A stretch of DNA of 64,000 nucleotides from Oleiagrimonas sp963817755 (GTDB taxonomy: Bacteria; Pseudomonadota; Gammaproteobacteria; Xanthomonadales; Rhodanobacteraceae). Position numbers and translations under genes: made by a program. The notes below the pieces were generated by a model. The model was given only the letters and a program-made list of their open reading frames with translations, searched no databases and was not told the DNA's origin. The DNA lies in contig CAWFPB010000004.1 of the NCBI GenBank assembly GCA_963817755.1, positions 1-64,000 of the forward strand. Reading direction: 5' to 3'. Positions 16,948-26,448 of this stretch are shown here, in pieces (the first letter of the stretch is position 1; every line of letters begins with the position of its first letter).

Positions 16948-17868
16948 TCAGGCCCCGTCGTCGGGACGGGGCAGGCCGAACCATTCATCCAGTTTGCCCA
17001 GCAGGCGTTCCAGTTCCAGGGTCATCAGGGCGAACCGCGCGTCCATTTCCTCGGCGGCCGAATCGGCCTGGGCGTGGTCCAGATCGTCGGTGACCACGTC
17101 GAAGAATTTCAGCTTGCGGATCACCATGTCCTCGCCGAGCACGAAGCCGATGCGCTCGTCGAATTCCAGGCCCAGCTGGAACACCTGCTTGCCACCGCGA
17201 AGATGCTCCCGGATCTCGTCCGATTCAAGCTCCTGATGACGACAGCGCACCACCGCGCCGCCGGCGTTGGCCGGATCGCGCAGTTCGCACTCGTCGGACA
17301 GGCTCAGGCCGGCCGGCAGGTCGCCGCTGGTCAGCCAGTCGGTCATGATCTGGCGCGGCGCTTTTTCCGGCGCCAGCGGCACCGCGGGGAAGCTGCCCAT
17401 GGACTCGCGCAGGGTGGTCAGGGCCTGCTCGGCGGCCTTGCGGCTGGAGGTGTCGAACACCGCCCAGCCGAGCTTGCGCTGCAGCCACACCTGCTGGCGC
17501 GAGGGGCGCGAGAAGGCGCGCGGCATCAGCTCGTCCAGGGTTTCCTGCTTGAGGCGCTTGCGCTCGCGCCCTCCGACGCGGCGGCCTTCGGCCTCGGCCA
17601 GCTTGCGCACCTTGCGCGACAGTTCCTCGTTGACCACCGAGGACGGCAGCAGCTTGTCCTCGCTGCCCACCGTGACCAGCAGGCTGTCGCCCACGCCGTG
17701 GGTCAGCGCCTCGGCGTCCGGGCCCAGCGGCGGCACGAAGCCGTGCGTGGCCATCTCCATCGCCCCGCACGGTCGCAGGCGATGACCGTCGAGCGCGGAT
17801 TCGAGGTCGTCCAGCGAGGCGGACACGGCGGGGGAGAAGCGGAACAGGGTGAGGTTGCGGAAGAACAT
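16948..17868 (-). CDS. rdgC: Recombination-associated protein RdgC
   Basis: A 306-residue RdgC homologue, close to the usual 303. RdgC forms a ring around double-stranded DNA and restrains RecA filament formation and exchange. Recognisable segments are the N-terminal MFFRNLTLFRF, the central QVWLQRKLGWAVFDTSSRKA and KKAPRQ-like EKAPRQIMTDWL, and the C-terminal GFVLGEDMVIRKLKFFDVV. The start ATG at 17868 is unambiguous. It is transcribed ahead of the metallopeptidase gene at 16162 with an 18-bp gap. Confidence 0.95.
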   Translation of the reverse strand: MFFRNLTLFRFSPAVSASLDDLESALDGHRLRPCGAMEMATHGFVPPLGPDAEALTHGVGDSLLVTVGSEDKLLPSSVVNEELSRKVRKLAEAEGRRVGGRERKRLKQETLDELMPRAFSRPSRQQVWLQRKLGWAVFDTSSRKAAEQALTTLRESMGSFPAVPLAPEKAPRQIMTDWLTSGDLPAGLSLSDECELRDPANAGGAVVRCRHQELESDEIREHLRGGKQVFQLGLEFDERIGFVLGEDMVIRKLKFFDVVTDDLDHAQADSAAEEMDARFALMTLELERLLGKLDEWFGLPRPDDGA

Positions 17869-17984
17869 GCGGGTCCTTGCGGTAGGGGGTGAATTCGCCC
17901 GGGGCGCGGGCGGTCATGATAGCGGGTCGGTGGGAGTGTGGGCGGTGAGATTCGGCGAACCGGATCCGGGTTTGCGCCCAAAGA

Positions 17985-18100
17985 CCTCCTACCCTTTGTA
18001 GGAGCGCCGGAAGGCGCGAATCGGCAACGCGGCAAGAGCCGGTCTTCGCCGCAAGTTCCCACCGCGCGCCATCGCGCCTTCCGGCGCTCCTACAAAGGAT
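17985..18100. repeat. Single GTAG-type REP pair
   Basis: GTAGGAGCGCCGGAAGGCGCG (17998-18018) and CGCGCCTTCCGGCGCTCCTAC (18073-18093) face outwards around a 55-bp unit containing CGGCAACGCGGCAAG. Here the arms are in the opposite relative order to most clusters. It lies between rdgC and the aminotransferase gene. Confidence 0.85.
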
Positions 18101-18118
18101 AGGCGGGTTTGCGCGGGG

Positions 18119-19318
18119 TCAGGCGCTGACAGCGGCGATGGCGGCGGCGACGGTGTCCAGGTTGCCTTCGTTGAGCGCGGCCACGCAGATGCGGCCGGAG
18201 CCGACGGCGTAGATGCCGAATTCGTCGGCCAGGCGCTGTACCTGGTCGGCGCTCAGGCCCGAATAGGAGAACATGCCGCGCTGGCGCTCGATGAAGCTGA
18301 AATCGCCGGGCACGCCGTGCGCGGCCAGGCGCTGGACCAGGCCGGTGCGCATGGCGCGGATGCGCTCGCGCATCTGGCCCAGTTCCTCTTCCCACATCGC
18401 GCGCAGCGCCGGCGTGGACAGCACGTGGCTGACCAGCGCGGCGCCGTAGGTGGGCGGGTTGGAGTAGTTGGTGCGCACCACGCGCTTGAGCTGGGACTGC
18501 ACGCGCCGGGCCTCGTCGTCGCTGGCGGTGACCACCGACAGCGCGCCCACGCGCTCGCCGTACAGCGAGAACGACTTGGAGAACGAGCTGGCCACCAGCA
18601 GCGGCAGGCCGCTGTCGGCGAACAGGCGCACCGCGGCGGCGTCCGGCTCGATGCCGTCGCCGAAGCCCTGGTAGGCGATGTCCAGGAAGGCCACCAGGTC
18701 GCGGGCCTGCATGCGCTCGATCACCTGCTGCCACTGGGCGGTGTCCAGGTCCACGCCGGTCGGGTTGTGGCAACAGGCGTGCAGCACCACCACGGTGCCG
18801 GCGGCGTAGCCGTCCAGCGCCGCGAGCATGGCGGCGAAGTCCACGCCGTGGCTGGCCGCCTCGTAGTACGGGTACTGGATCACCTCGAAGCCGGCATTCT
18901 CGAAGATGCCGCGGTGGTTGGCCCAGCTGGGCGTGCTGATGGCGACCTTCGCATTCGGCTCGAGGCGGTGCAGGAAGTCGGCACCGACCTTGAGCGCACC
19001 GGTGCCGCCCACGCCCTGCACGGTGACCACGCGGTGTTCCGTCACGGCCGCCGATTCGGCGCCGAACAGCAGGTGCTGCACAGCGGTGTCGTAGGCGGCG
19101 ATGCCGTCGATGGGCAGGTAGCCGTGCGCGGTGGGCGCGGCCAGGCGCGCCTGTTCGGCCTCGCGCACCGCGCGCATCAGCGGCAGCTTGCCGTCGGCGT
19201 CGAAATACACGCCCACGCCGAGGTTGACCTTGTTCTTGCGCGTATCGGCGGCGTAGGCCTCGTTGAGGCCGAGGATCGGGTCGCGGGGGGCCAGTTCGAC
19301 GGCGGTGAACAGGGACAT
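18119..19318 (-). CDS. Aromatic amino acid / aspartate aminotransferase (class I, PLP)
   Basis: A 399-residue fold-type I aminotransferase of the AspC/TyrB subgroup. It transfers the amino group of aspartate, tyrosine or phenylalanine to 2-oxoglutarate in the cytoplasm. Visible landmarks are DPILGLNEAYAADTRKNKVN and LGVGVYFDADGKLP at the N-terminus, the PLP-stacking region GVGGTGALKVGADFL, HACCHNPTGVDL, and the Schiff-base lysine in SSFSKSFSLYGERVG. FSYSGL near the C-terminus supplies the substrate-binding region. Length and motifs are complete. AspC-like versus TyrB-like specificity cannot be decided from sequence alone. It is a single-gene unit flanked by REP repeats on both sides. Confidence 0.92.
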   Translation of the reverse strand: MSLFTAVELAPRDPILGLNEAYAADTRKNKVNLGVGVYFDADGKLPLMRAVREAEQARLAAPTAHGYLPIDGIAAYDTAVQHLLFGAESAAVTEHRVVTVQGVGGTGALKVGADFLHRLEPNAKVAISTPSWANHRGIFENAGFEVIQYPYYEAASHGVDFAAMLAALDGYAAGTVVVLHACCHNPTGVDLDTAQWQQVIERMQARDLVAFLDIAYQGFGDGIEPDAAAVRLFADSGLPLLVASSFSKSFSLYGERVGALSVVTASDDEARRVQSQLKRVVRTNYSNPPTYGAALVSHVLSTPALRAMWEEELGQMRERIRAMRTGLVQRLAAHGVPGDFSFIERQRGMFSYSGLSADQVQRLADEFGIYAVGSGRICVAALNEGNLDTVAAAIAAVSA

Positions 19319-19424
19319 GGGGGCAACCTGTGGCGTGCGGGGTGTCGGGGAGGGGCATTGTACGCCCCGGGGCGGCTGCGGTCGGCGGGGGGCTTATGAG
19401 GATTGGGTGTGTGGGTGACGGCGC

Positions 19425-19645
19425 GATGGGGGCTGGGCGCGAAGACCGGATCTTGCCGCGTTGCCGTTCGCGCCTTCCGGCGCTCCTACCGTGCATCCGG
19501 GAGCTTTCCTACCCTTTGTAGGAGCGCCGGAAGGCGTGACCGAAGGGAATGCCCGTGGTGCGATGGCGCGCGATGGGGGCTGGCCGCGAAGACCGGGTCT
19601 TGCCGCGTTGCCGTTCGCGCCTTCCGGCGCTCCTACAGTGAAACC
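19425..19645. repeat. REP cluster (GTAG pairs) between the aminotransferase and ttcA
   Basis: Most of the gap 19319-19664. An inverted GTAG pair (19470-19489 and 19519-19540) is followed by a copy of the insert-bearing linker (TGACCGAAGGGAATGCCCGT) and a final GCGCTCCTAC arm at 19627-19636. This shows that the 24-bp insert can also follow GTAG arms. No gene seen. Confidence 0.85.
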
Positions 19646-19664
19646 GGAAGGGTTGCGTGATGGC

Positions 19665-20474
<810 letters not shown>

Positions 20475-20538
20475 AATCGGGTGATTGTAACGGCCTCAAC
20501 GGCGCTACACTGGGGCTTTCGGTCACGGAGCCCGCGTC

Positions 20539-20745
20539 GTGCGAACGCCCGACCCGATCGAGATCGCCCGCCAGCTGGAGGCCCTGCGCCTGGAGCATCG
20601 CGACCTGGACGACGCCATCGCGCGCCTGTCCGGTGATCCGGCCTGCGACCAGGTTCTCCTCACGCGCATGAAGAAGCGCAAGCTGCAGCTCAAGGACGCG
20701 GTCACGCGGCTGCAGAGCCGGATGATCCCCGATCTGGACGCCTGA
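20539..20745 (+). CDS. Small coiled-coil protein of the YdcH (DUF465) family
   Basis: A 68-residue, highly charged helical protein. The pattern LEALRLEHRDLDDAIARLSG followed by LKKRKL-like MKKRKLQLKDAVTRL is that of the YdcH/DUF465 family, whose members form short antiparallel coiled coils; function is unknown. The start is GTG at 20539 after GGTCACGGAG. It is divergent from ttcA. Confidence 0.82.
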   Translation: MRTPDPIEIARQLEALRLEHRDLDDAIARLSGDPACDQVLLTRMKKRKLQLKDAVTRLQSRMIPDLDA

Positions 20746-20762
20746 CGCGTCGCCCGGCGCGA

Positions 20763-21179
20763 TCAGCCGCCGGACTTCATCGGGTAGGTGGCGGCCTTGC
20801 CGGTCTCCTGCGGTGCGGCCGGGTTCTTGTCCTTGCCGGCACTTGGCAGCTGCTGGCTGCCGCACTGGTAGGCACCCCAGGACTGCGCGCCGTCCTGGGG
20901 ATCGCCCAGCGGCTTGACCGTGTCCGCACCCATGGTGGCGGCCTCGTTGCGCGCCATCACTTCCAGCTCGTCGGCCACCTTGATGCCGTTGCGGTCGATC
21001 GGGCCCACGCGGTCCATCACCGAGACGGTGATCTTGCCCATGTTCTTGCAGCTGGAGACGTCCTGGAGCCAGGCGGTGCGGACCTTGCGGCCGCCGGCAT
21101 CGAGCTTGATGCCCCAGCTGCAGCCGGCGATCAGGACGGGCAGGGCGACGAAGGTCAGCAGCAGAACGCGCTTGCGCAT
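20763..21179 (-). CDS. DUF4156-like lipoprotein
   Basis: A 138-residue lipoprotein: MRKRVLLLTFVALPVLIAGC with lipobox IAGC (Cys20). The mature part has VSSCKNMGKITVSVMD and MARNEAATMGADTVKPLG, a layout seen in DUF4156-type lipoproteins (a Cys in the first strand, then a helix with N-x-A...GAD). A second cysteine pair candidate is in GAYQCG. The C-terminal 30 residues are Pro/Lys-rich and low-complexity. No function is known. It is convergent with the small YdcH-like gene 17 bp away. Confidence 0.75.
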   Translation of the reverse strand: MRKRVLLLTFVALPVLIAGCSWGIKLDAGGRKVRTAWLQDVSSCKNMGKITVSVMDRVGPIDRNGIKVADELEVMARNEAATMGADTVKPLGDPQDGAQSWGAYQCGSQQLPSAGKDKNPAAPQETGKAATYPMKSGG

Positions 21180-21266
21180 GGGGGTCTCCGGAAACGGTAC
21201 GGGGCTTGGGATCGTTGCATGCTACCGCAGCTGCGTGACCGGTGGCTTAAGGGACGTGTGCCGCGC

Positions 21267-21402
21267 GGCGGGATGCGGGATGCGGGATGCGGGATAGCGG
21301 GACTCTGTCCGGGAGCGGGACCGCGATCGCGGGACTCGGGACTCGGGACTCGCGGGCTCGGGACTCGGGCTCGGATTGGGGATTGGGATTCGGGATGGGG
21401 CG
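21267..21402. repeat. Degenerate GGGATGC / GGGACTC short tandem repeats
   Basis: The gap 21180-21466 contains successive 7-bp units GGGATGC (x3), then GGGACTC and GGGATTC variants with G-rich spacers. It resembles the reverse complement of the tract at 2309-2372. No hairpin array or coding potential is convincing. The final 60 bp before 21467 are the probable promoter region of the next gene. Confidence 0.7.
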
Positions 21403-21466
21403 GTCGCTCGCATCCGGCGGAGCGCCGCATGCGTATGTGTGAATACGAGCACTACCCGGATCCTGC

Positions 21467-22243
21467 ATGATCGCGACCCTGCTGTTGTCCATGGCCCTGC
21501 ACGCGGCGTCGGCCGCTGCGCAGCCCCCCGCGACCCGCTACACCGGCATCGCCACCGCACCGGACGGGACACAGGTGCTGTACCGCGAGGACCACTACCG
21601 CTACGGGCCCGCCGATGCGCGCCGCGAGCTGGTGCTGTACCGCTGCCCGGACGGACGGCCGTTCGCACGCAAGCTCATCGACGACGGCCACGCGCTGGCC
21701 CCCGACTTCCAGCTGCACGATGCGCGCAGCGGTTATCGCGAGGGCGTGCGCAAGCGCGACGGCCGGCGCCAGGTCTTCGTGCACCGCGTCGGCGCCGACC
21801 GCACCCGCAGCAAACCACTGCCGACGGTGTCCACCCCGGTGATCGACAGCGGCTTCGACGTGTTCATCCGCCGGCACTGGAAGGCACTCGCCGCCGGGGA
21901 TGCGCTGAAGATCGACTTCCTGGTGCCCAGCCACCTGAAGTTCATGCACTTTCGCATCGTGCGCCATGACGATGCCGAGGCCGCCGCGAAGGGCATCATG
22001 GTGTTCCGGCTGAAACTGGACCGCTGGTTCGCCTTCGTGCTGCCGCATATCGATGTGGGCTACTTCGAGAAGGGCCGCACGCTGGCCTGGTTCCGCGGCC
22101 TGTCCAACCTGCGCGACGTGCGCGGCGAGAACCTCAAGGTGCGCCTGCGCTATCCACCGGACCAGCGCGGCGTGCGCGTCACCCCGGCGGCGCTGGCGGC
22201 CGCGCGCCACACCGAATTGGCCGGGCAGTGCACGTTGCACTGA
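21467..22243 (+). CDS. Exported protein of unknown function
   Basis: A 258-residue protein with a signal peptide (MIATLLLSMALHAASAAAQ). I do not recognise the family. The mature part begins TRYTGIATAPDGTQVLYRED, has a run of beta-like strands, and continues with a possible helical-beta domain (VIDSGFDVFIRRHWKALAAG, FLVPSHLKFMHFRIVRHDD, VFRLKLDRWFAFVLPHIDVG). The segment YFEKGRTLAWFRGLSNLRDV and the C-terminal VRLRYPPDQ suggest a beta-sandwich typical of periplasmic proteins. Two cysteines (LYRCPDG and the penultimate GQCTLH) could form a disulfide. Codon use is normal for the window. It precedes the sigma-54 promoter of the next gene and is probably a separate unit. Confidence 0.8.
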   Translation: MIATLLLSMALHAASAAAQPPATRYTGIATAPDGTQVLYREDHYRYGPADARRELVLYRCPDGRPFARKLIDDGHALAPDFQLHDARSGYREGVRKRDGRRQVFVHRVGADRTRSKPLPTVSTPVIDSGFDVFIRRHWKALAAGDALKIDFLVPSHLKFMHFRIVRHDDAEAAAKGIMVFRLKLDRWFAFVLPHIDVGYFEKGRTLAWFRGLSNLRDVRGENLKVRLRYPPDQRGVRVTPAALAAARHTELAGQCTLH

Positions 22244-22368
22244 ATCGGTCCGCTGCCCGCGTCCGTACTGTCCGGTCGCGGGCGGACACGCGTCCGCGGA
22301 CATGTACCTGTCGCCGCATACACTCCAGAAAAACTATTTAGAACAACAACTTGTGAACTCCGCCATTC

Positions 22369-22386
22369 TTGGCACGACCCTTGCGA
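22369..22386 (+). promoter_or_regulatory. Sigma-54 (-24/-12) promoter upstream of the small exported gene
   Basis: TTGGCACGACCCTTGCGA matches the sigma-54 consensus (YTGGCACG-N4-TTGCW) at nearly every position. GG at 22371-22372 and GC at 22383-22384 have the obligatory 10-bp spacing. Transcription would start near 22396, about 32 bp before the ATG at 22428. The 60 bp upstream are unusually AT-rich (AACTATTTAGAACAACAACT) and could hold activator or IHF sites. Confidence 0.8.
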
Positions 22387-22427
22387 GATAGACAGCACAG
22401 GGACACTTCCTCCCCAGGAGTCACGAG

Positions 22428-22646
22428 ATGAAATTCGAAAGTCTGCTCTTACGTGGTTTGTTCGTGGTCTGCATGGCGCTGTGTGCCGCGACCGTCGGAT
22501 CGATGCTCTTCCCGCCGACCGTGCAAAGCCGTTCGGTGGCCACCGAGACCCAGCTGGCCGGCACACATGCCACCGGCCTGGGGGCGATCACCCCGATGGC
22601 CTGTCCGCTGCTGCCCGACGGTGTGCTGTGTCTGCGCAAGGACTGA
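22428..22646 (+). CDS. Small exported or membrane-anchored protein under sigma-54 control
   Basis: A 72-residue protein with a basic start and one long hydrophobic segment (LLLRGLFVVCMALCAATVGS, residues 6-25), followed by MLFPPTVQSRSVATET and a C-terminal part with two cysteines (PMACPLLPDGVLCLRKD). The hydrophobic stretch may be a signal peptide or a membrane anchor. The start has CAGGAGTCACGAG upstream, a good ribosome site. I do not recognise a family. The strong sigma-54 promoter 40-60 bp upstream implies regulated, possibly high-level expression (motility, pili, nitrogen or envelope functions are typical sigma-54 regulons). trmL follows 48 bp later and might be read through. Confidence 0.7.
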   Translation: MKFESLLLRGLFVVCMALCAATVGSMLFPPTVQSRSVATETQLAGTHATGLGAITPMACPLLPDGVLCLRKD

Positions 22647-22694
22647 TGTGCACCGCCGGCGCGGACCCGGGGGCGGATGCAGGATAATGCACGC

Positions 22695-23159
22695 ATGCTC
22701 AACGTCATCCTGCACCGCCCCGAGATCCCGCCCAATACCGGCAACGTGATTCGCCTGTGTGCCAACACCGGCGCCGCGCTGCACCTGGTGCGCCCGCTCG
22801 GCTTCGATCTCGACGACAAGCGCCTGCGCCGCGCCGGCCTGGACTACCACGAGTACGCCGACCTGGCCGTGCACGAGGACCTGGACGCCTGCCTGGCCGC
22901 GCTCGGCCACCCGCGCATGTTCGCCCTGACCACCCGCGGCTCGCGCCGCCCCACCGATACCGCCTTCGCCGACGGCGATGCCCTGCTGTTCGGCTGCGAG
23001 ACCGCCGGCCTGCCCGATGCCGTGCTCGACGCGCTGCCCGAGGAACGCCGCCTGCGCCTTCCGATGCGCCCGCAAAGCCGCAGCCTGAACCTGTCCAACG
23101 CCGTCGCGGTGACGGTGTTCGAGGCCTGGCGCCAACTCGGATTTCCCGGCGCAGCCTGA
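22695..23159 (+). CDS. trmL: tRNA (cytidine(34)-2'-O)-methyltransferase TrmL
   Basis: A 154-residue SPOUT methyltransferase that 2'-O-methylates the wobble base of tRNA-Leu isoacceptors using S-adenosylmethionine. Family motifs are all present: LHRPEIPPNTGNVIRLCANT at the N-terminus, LFGCETAGLP, and the knot RLPMRPQSRSLNLSNAVAV. The start at 22695 (MLNVILHRP) is chosen because homologues begin there; an in-frame ATG lies 18 bp upstream. Confidence 0.94.
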   Translation: MLNVILHRPEIPPNTGNVIRLCANTGAALHLVRPLGFDLDDKRLRRAGLDYHEYADLAVHEDLDACLAALGHPRMFALTTRGSRRPTDTAFADGDALLFGCETAGLPDAVLDALPEERRLRLPMRPQSRSLNLSNAVAVTVFEAWRQLGFPGAA

Positions 23160-23223
23160 TCGCGGCACTGCGCCGCGCACGCGCAGTGCCCGTCGCGACG
23201 CGCCCTGCAGGTACAATCGGCGC

Positions 23224-23877
23224 ATGACCGATACGCCTTCGCTGCTGCCGCGCCCGCTGCGCGTGCTTGCCGGGCGCGCCCTGGAGAGCGCGCTCAACCG
23301 CGCCGTGGACCTGGACCCGGACACCCGCAACCAGCTCGAGACCCTGGAGGGCCGGCGCGTGGTCGTGTACATGCACGGCCCGGAGCTGGCGCTGTCCGTG
23401 CACGTGGAAGACGGCCGCCTGAGGGTAGGCCCGCCGCCGCCCGACGAGGCCGGCGGTCCGACGCTGCGCGTGAAGGCCACGCCCGGCAGCTTGCTGGCCA
23501 TGGCGCTCCAGCGCGGCGAGGACGGCATCGCCCCCGGACAGGTGGAGATCGCTGGCGACGCCGGCCTGGCGCGGCGACTGGAAAAACTGGCGCGTGAATA
23601 TGCCCCGGATTTCGAGGAAGCTTTCGCGCAGCGCTTCGGCGACGTGCTCGGCGTGCCCATGGCGCGCGCCATGCAACGCGGTCTGGCACACGCGCGGCGC
23701 GGTGCCAAACATCTGGTCGAGGACACCGCCGACTGGCTGCGCGAGGAATCGCGCCTGGCGGTGGCACCGGACGAGATGGATGCCTTCCTGGACGACGTCG
23801 ACACGCTGCGCGAGCGCGTGGAGCGGCTGGACGCGCGCCTGAACCGGCTGGGCCGAAGCCTGGAGACCGACGCGTGA
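23224..23877 (+). CDS. ubiJ: Ubiquinone biosynthesis accessory factor UbiJ
   Basis: A 217-residue protein with an SCP2-type lipid-binding domain at about residues 15-115 (ALNRAVDLDPDTRNQLETLE, VEIAGDAGLARRLEKLAREY) and a helical C-terminal coiled coil (DTLRERVERLDARLNRLGRS). UbiJ binds ubiquinone intermediates and organises the soluble Ubi complex. The stop codon overlaps the GTG start of ubiB (GTGA at 23874-23877), the classical ubiJ-ubiB arrangement. A partner factor, UbiK, is encoded at 48671. Confidence 0.93.
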   Translation: MTDTPSLLPRPLRVLAGRALESALNRAVDLDPDTRNQLETLEGRRVVVYMHGPELALSVHVEDGRLRVGPPPPDEAGGPTLRVKATPGSLLAMALQRGEDGIAPGQVEIAGDAGLARRLEKLAREYAPDFEEAFAQRFGDVLGVPMARAMQRGLAHARRGAKHLVEDTADWLREESRLAVAPDEMDAFLDDVDTLRERVERLDARLNRLGRSLETDA

Positions 23878-25521
23878 CGCCGCTGCGACTGGCCCCCCGG
23901 CTGCTGCGCGTGGCCAGCGTGCTGGTGCGCTACCGGCTGGACGAGGTGGTCGACGCCGCGCACCTGTTCCGGCCGCTGAAGTGGCTGCGCCTGGTGCTGC
24001 CGCGCGCCCGCGCCGACGTGCGCCGCCAGTCGCGCGGTGCGCGGTTGTGCGTGGCGCTGAACGAACTGGGCCCGATCTTCGTCAAGGCCGGCCAGGTGCT
24101 GTCCACGCGGCGCGACCTGATTCCCGCCGACATCGCCGACGAGCTGGCCTCGCTGCAGGATCAGGTGCCGCCGTTCCCCGGCGCCGAGGCACGCGCCATC
24201 GTCGAGGACGCCCTGGGCCAGCCGGTCGACAAGCTGTTCGCGCAGTTCGACGAAACGCCACTGGCCTCGGCCTCGATCGCCCAGGTGCACGCCGCGCAGA
24301 TGCATGACGGTGCCGAGGTGGTGGTCAAGGTGCTGCGCCCGGGGATCGACAAGCGCATCCGACGCGACGTCGACCTGCTGCGCGCGCTCGGCCACCTGGC
24401 CCAGCGCTGGCACCCCAACGCCGACAAGATCCGCCCGCTGGAAGTGGTCGCCGAGATCGAGAAGACGCTGGAGAACGAGCTGGACCTGCAGCGCGAGGGC
24501 GCCAACGCCAGCCTGCTGCGGCGCAATTTCGAGCATACGGACGAGCTCACCGTACCGGCGGTGTTCTGGGACCTTTCCAGCGCCCGGGTGCTGACGCTGG
24601 AGCGCCTGCACGGCGTGCCCGCCGACGACATCGAGGCGATCGACGCGGCCGGCATCGACCGCCGCGCCCTGGCGGCGATGGGCGTGCGGCTGTTCTACGA
24701 GCAGGTGTTCCGCGACAACTTCTTCCACGCCGACGCCCACCCGGGCAACATCTGGGTGGACATCTCCAGCACGCCGCCCGCGCTTCATCGCGCTGGATTT
24801 CGGCATCATGGGCTCGCTGCCCGAAGCCGACCAGTACTGGCTGGCGGAAAACTTCATCGCCCTGTTCGAGCGCGACTACCGGCGCATCGCCGAGCTGCAC
24901 CTGGCGGCCGGCTGGATGCCGCGGCACATCCGCGTGGACGAGCTGGAGGCGGCGGTGCGCACGGTGTGCGAGCCCTACTTCACGCGGCCGCTGGCGCAGA
25001 TCTCGCTGGCCGAGGTGGTGGCCAAGCTGTTCCAGACTGCGCGCCGCTTCGAGCTGACCCTGCAGCCGCAGCTGATCCTGCTGCAGAAGACGCTGCTCAA
25101 CATCGAGGGCGTGGGTCGGATGCTGGATCCGGACATCGACATCTGGTCGGTGGCGCATCCGGTACTCAAGCGCATCCTGCGCCAGCGCTACCACCCGCGC
25201 CGCGCCCTGCAGGCACTTCGCCGACGCCTGCCCGAGTGGCTGCACACCGCCCCGCGCATGCCCGACCTGATCCACGACCTGCTGGAGCAGGCGGTGGGCG
25301 GGGAGACCCGCGTGCAGTTCACCTCCGCCGAACTGGAGCGCCTGGGCGCGCAATCCGCGCGCACCCGGCGCACGGTGTTCGGCAGCCTGCTGGGTACCGC
25401 GCTGGTGATCGGCGCGGCACTGGCCTGGTCGCTGCAGGCGCCGGATGCGGCCTGGATCGCCGGCACGGCCGGCGCCTGCGGGGCGCTGGCGTTCATCCTG
25501 AGCTGGCCGCGGCGGGGATAG
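23874..25521 (+). CDS. ubiB: Ubiquinone biosynthesis ATPase/kinase-like protein UbiB, frameshifted near 24778
   Basis: UbiB is an ABC1/ADCK-family atypical kinase-like ATPase needed for aerobic ubiquinone synthesis. Seen: the KxGQ motif (GPIFVKAGQVLSTRRDLIP), the alanine-rich loop (ASASIAQVHAAQM), ELDLQREGANASL and HADAHPGN. After WVDISSTPP the homologous sequence (RFIALDFGIMGSLPEADQYW) is in the +1 frame and continues to 25521, with two C-terminal membrane helices. Deleting one C from CCC at 24777-24779 gives 548 residues, the normal length. As written, the first frame runs on through the REP array and is meaningless. Start GTG overlaps the ubiJ stop. Because ubiB is important for respiration, a sequence error is the likeliest explanation. 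Confidence 0.9.
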
Positions 25522-25532
25522 CCCCCGTACGC

Positions 25533-26410
25533 CTGCCTACTCTTTGTAGGAGCGCCGGAAGGCGTGACCGGAGGGAATGCCCGTGGTGCGATGGCGCGCG
25601 ATGGGGGCGTGCCACGAAGACCGGGTTCCTGCCGCGTTTCCGGTCGCACCTTCCAGTGCTCCCACAAGACCCCCGAAGCCTTTCCTACCTTTGTGGGAGC
25701 GGTGGAAGCCGTGACCGGAGGGAATGCCCGTGGTGCGACGGCGCGCGATGGGGGCTGGCCGCGAAAACCGGGTCTTGCCGCGTTGCCGTTCGCGCCTTCC
25801 GGCGCTCCTACAGTGTGGCCGGGTGCCTTCCTAACCTTTGTAGGAGCGCCGGAAGGCGCGATGGCGCGCGGTGGGGGCTTGCCACGAAGACCGGGTCCTG
25901 CCGCGTTTCCGGTCGCACCTTCCAGTGCTCCCACAAGACCCCCGAAGCCTTTCCTACCTTTGTGGGAGCGGTGGAAGCCGTGACCGGAGGGAATGCCCGT
26001 GGTGCGACGGCGCGCGATGGGGGCTGGCCGCGAACACCGGATCTGGCCGCGTTGCCGTTCGCGCCTTCCGGCGCTCCTACAGTGTGGCCGGGTGCCTTCC
26101 TAACCTTTGTAGGAGCGCCGGAAGGCGCGATGGCGCGCGGTGGGGGCTTGCCACGAAGACCGGGTTCCTGCCGCGTTTCCGGTCGCACCTTCCAGTGCTC
26201 CCACAAGACCCCCGAAGCCTTTCCTACCTTTGTGGGAGCGGTGGAAGCCGTGACCGGAGGGAATGCCCGTGGTGCGACGGCGCGCGATGGGGGCTGGCCG
26301 CGAAAACCGGGTCTTGCCGCGTTGCCGGTTCGCGCCTTCCGGCGCTCCTACAGTGTGGCCGGACGCTGTCCTATCCTTTGTAGGAGCGCCGGGAGGCGCG
26401 ATGGCGCATG
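25533..26410. repeat. Composite REP array with a 270-bp higher-order period
   Basis: This fills the 927-bp gap 25522-26448. GTAG pairs and GTGG pairs alternate regularly, so that a compound unit of about 270 bp recurs. The block CCCGAAGCCTTTCCTACCTT, for example, begins at 25672, 25941 and 26211. Each unit holds one GTGG pair with the 24-bp insert and one GTAG pair. Copies are nearly identical, implying recent tandem expansion by recombination. Open reading frames across the array are repeat artefacts. Confidence 0.9.
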
Positions 26411-26448
26411 GTCATGTGCTTGCCGCGCGGGGCCGGTACACTTTGCGC

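Noticed and set aside
25533..26410. CRISPR-like array of regularly spaced repeats
   Set aside because: The repeats are inverted REP pairs with near-identical linkers, not direct repeats with unique spacers, and no cas genes are present.
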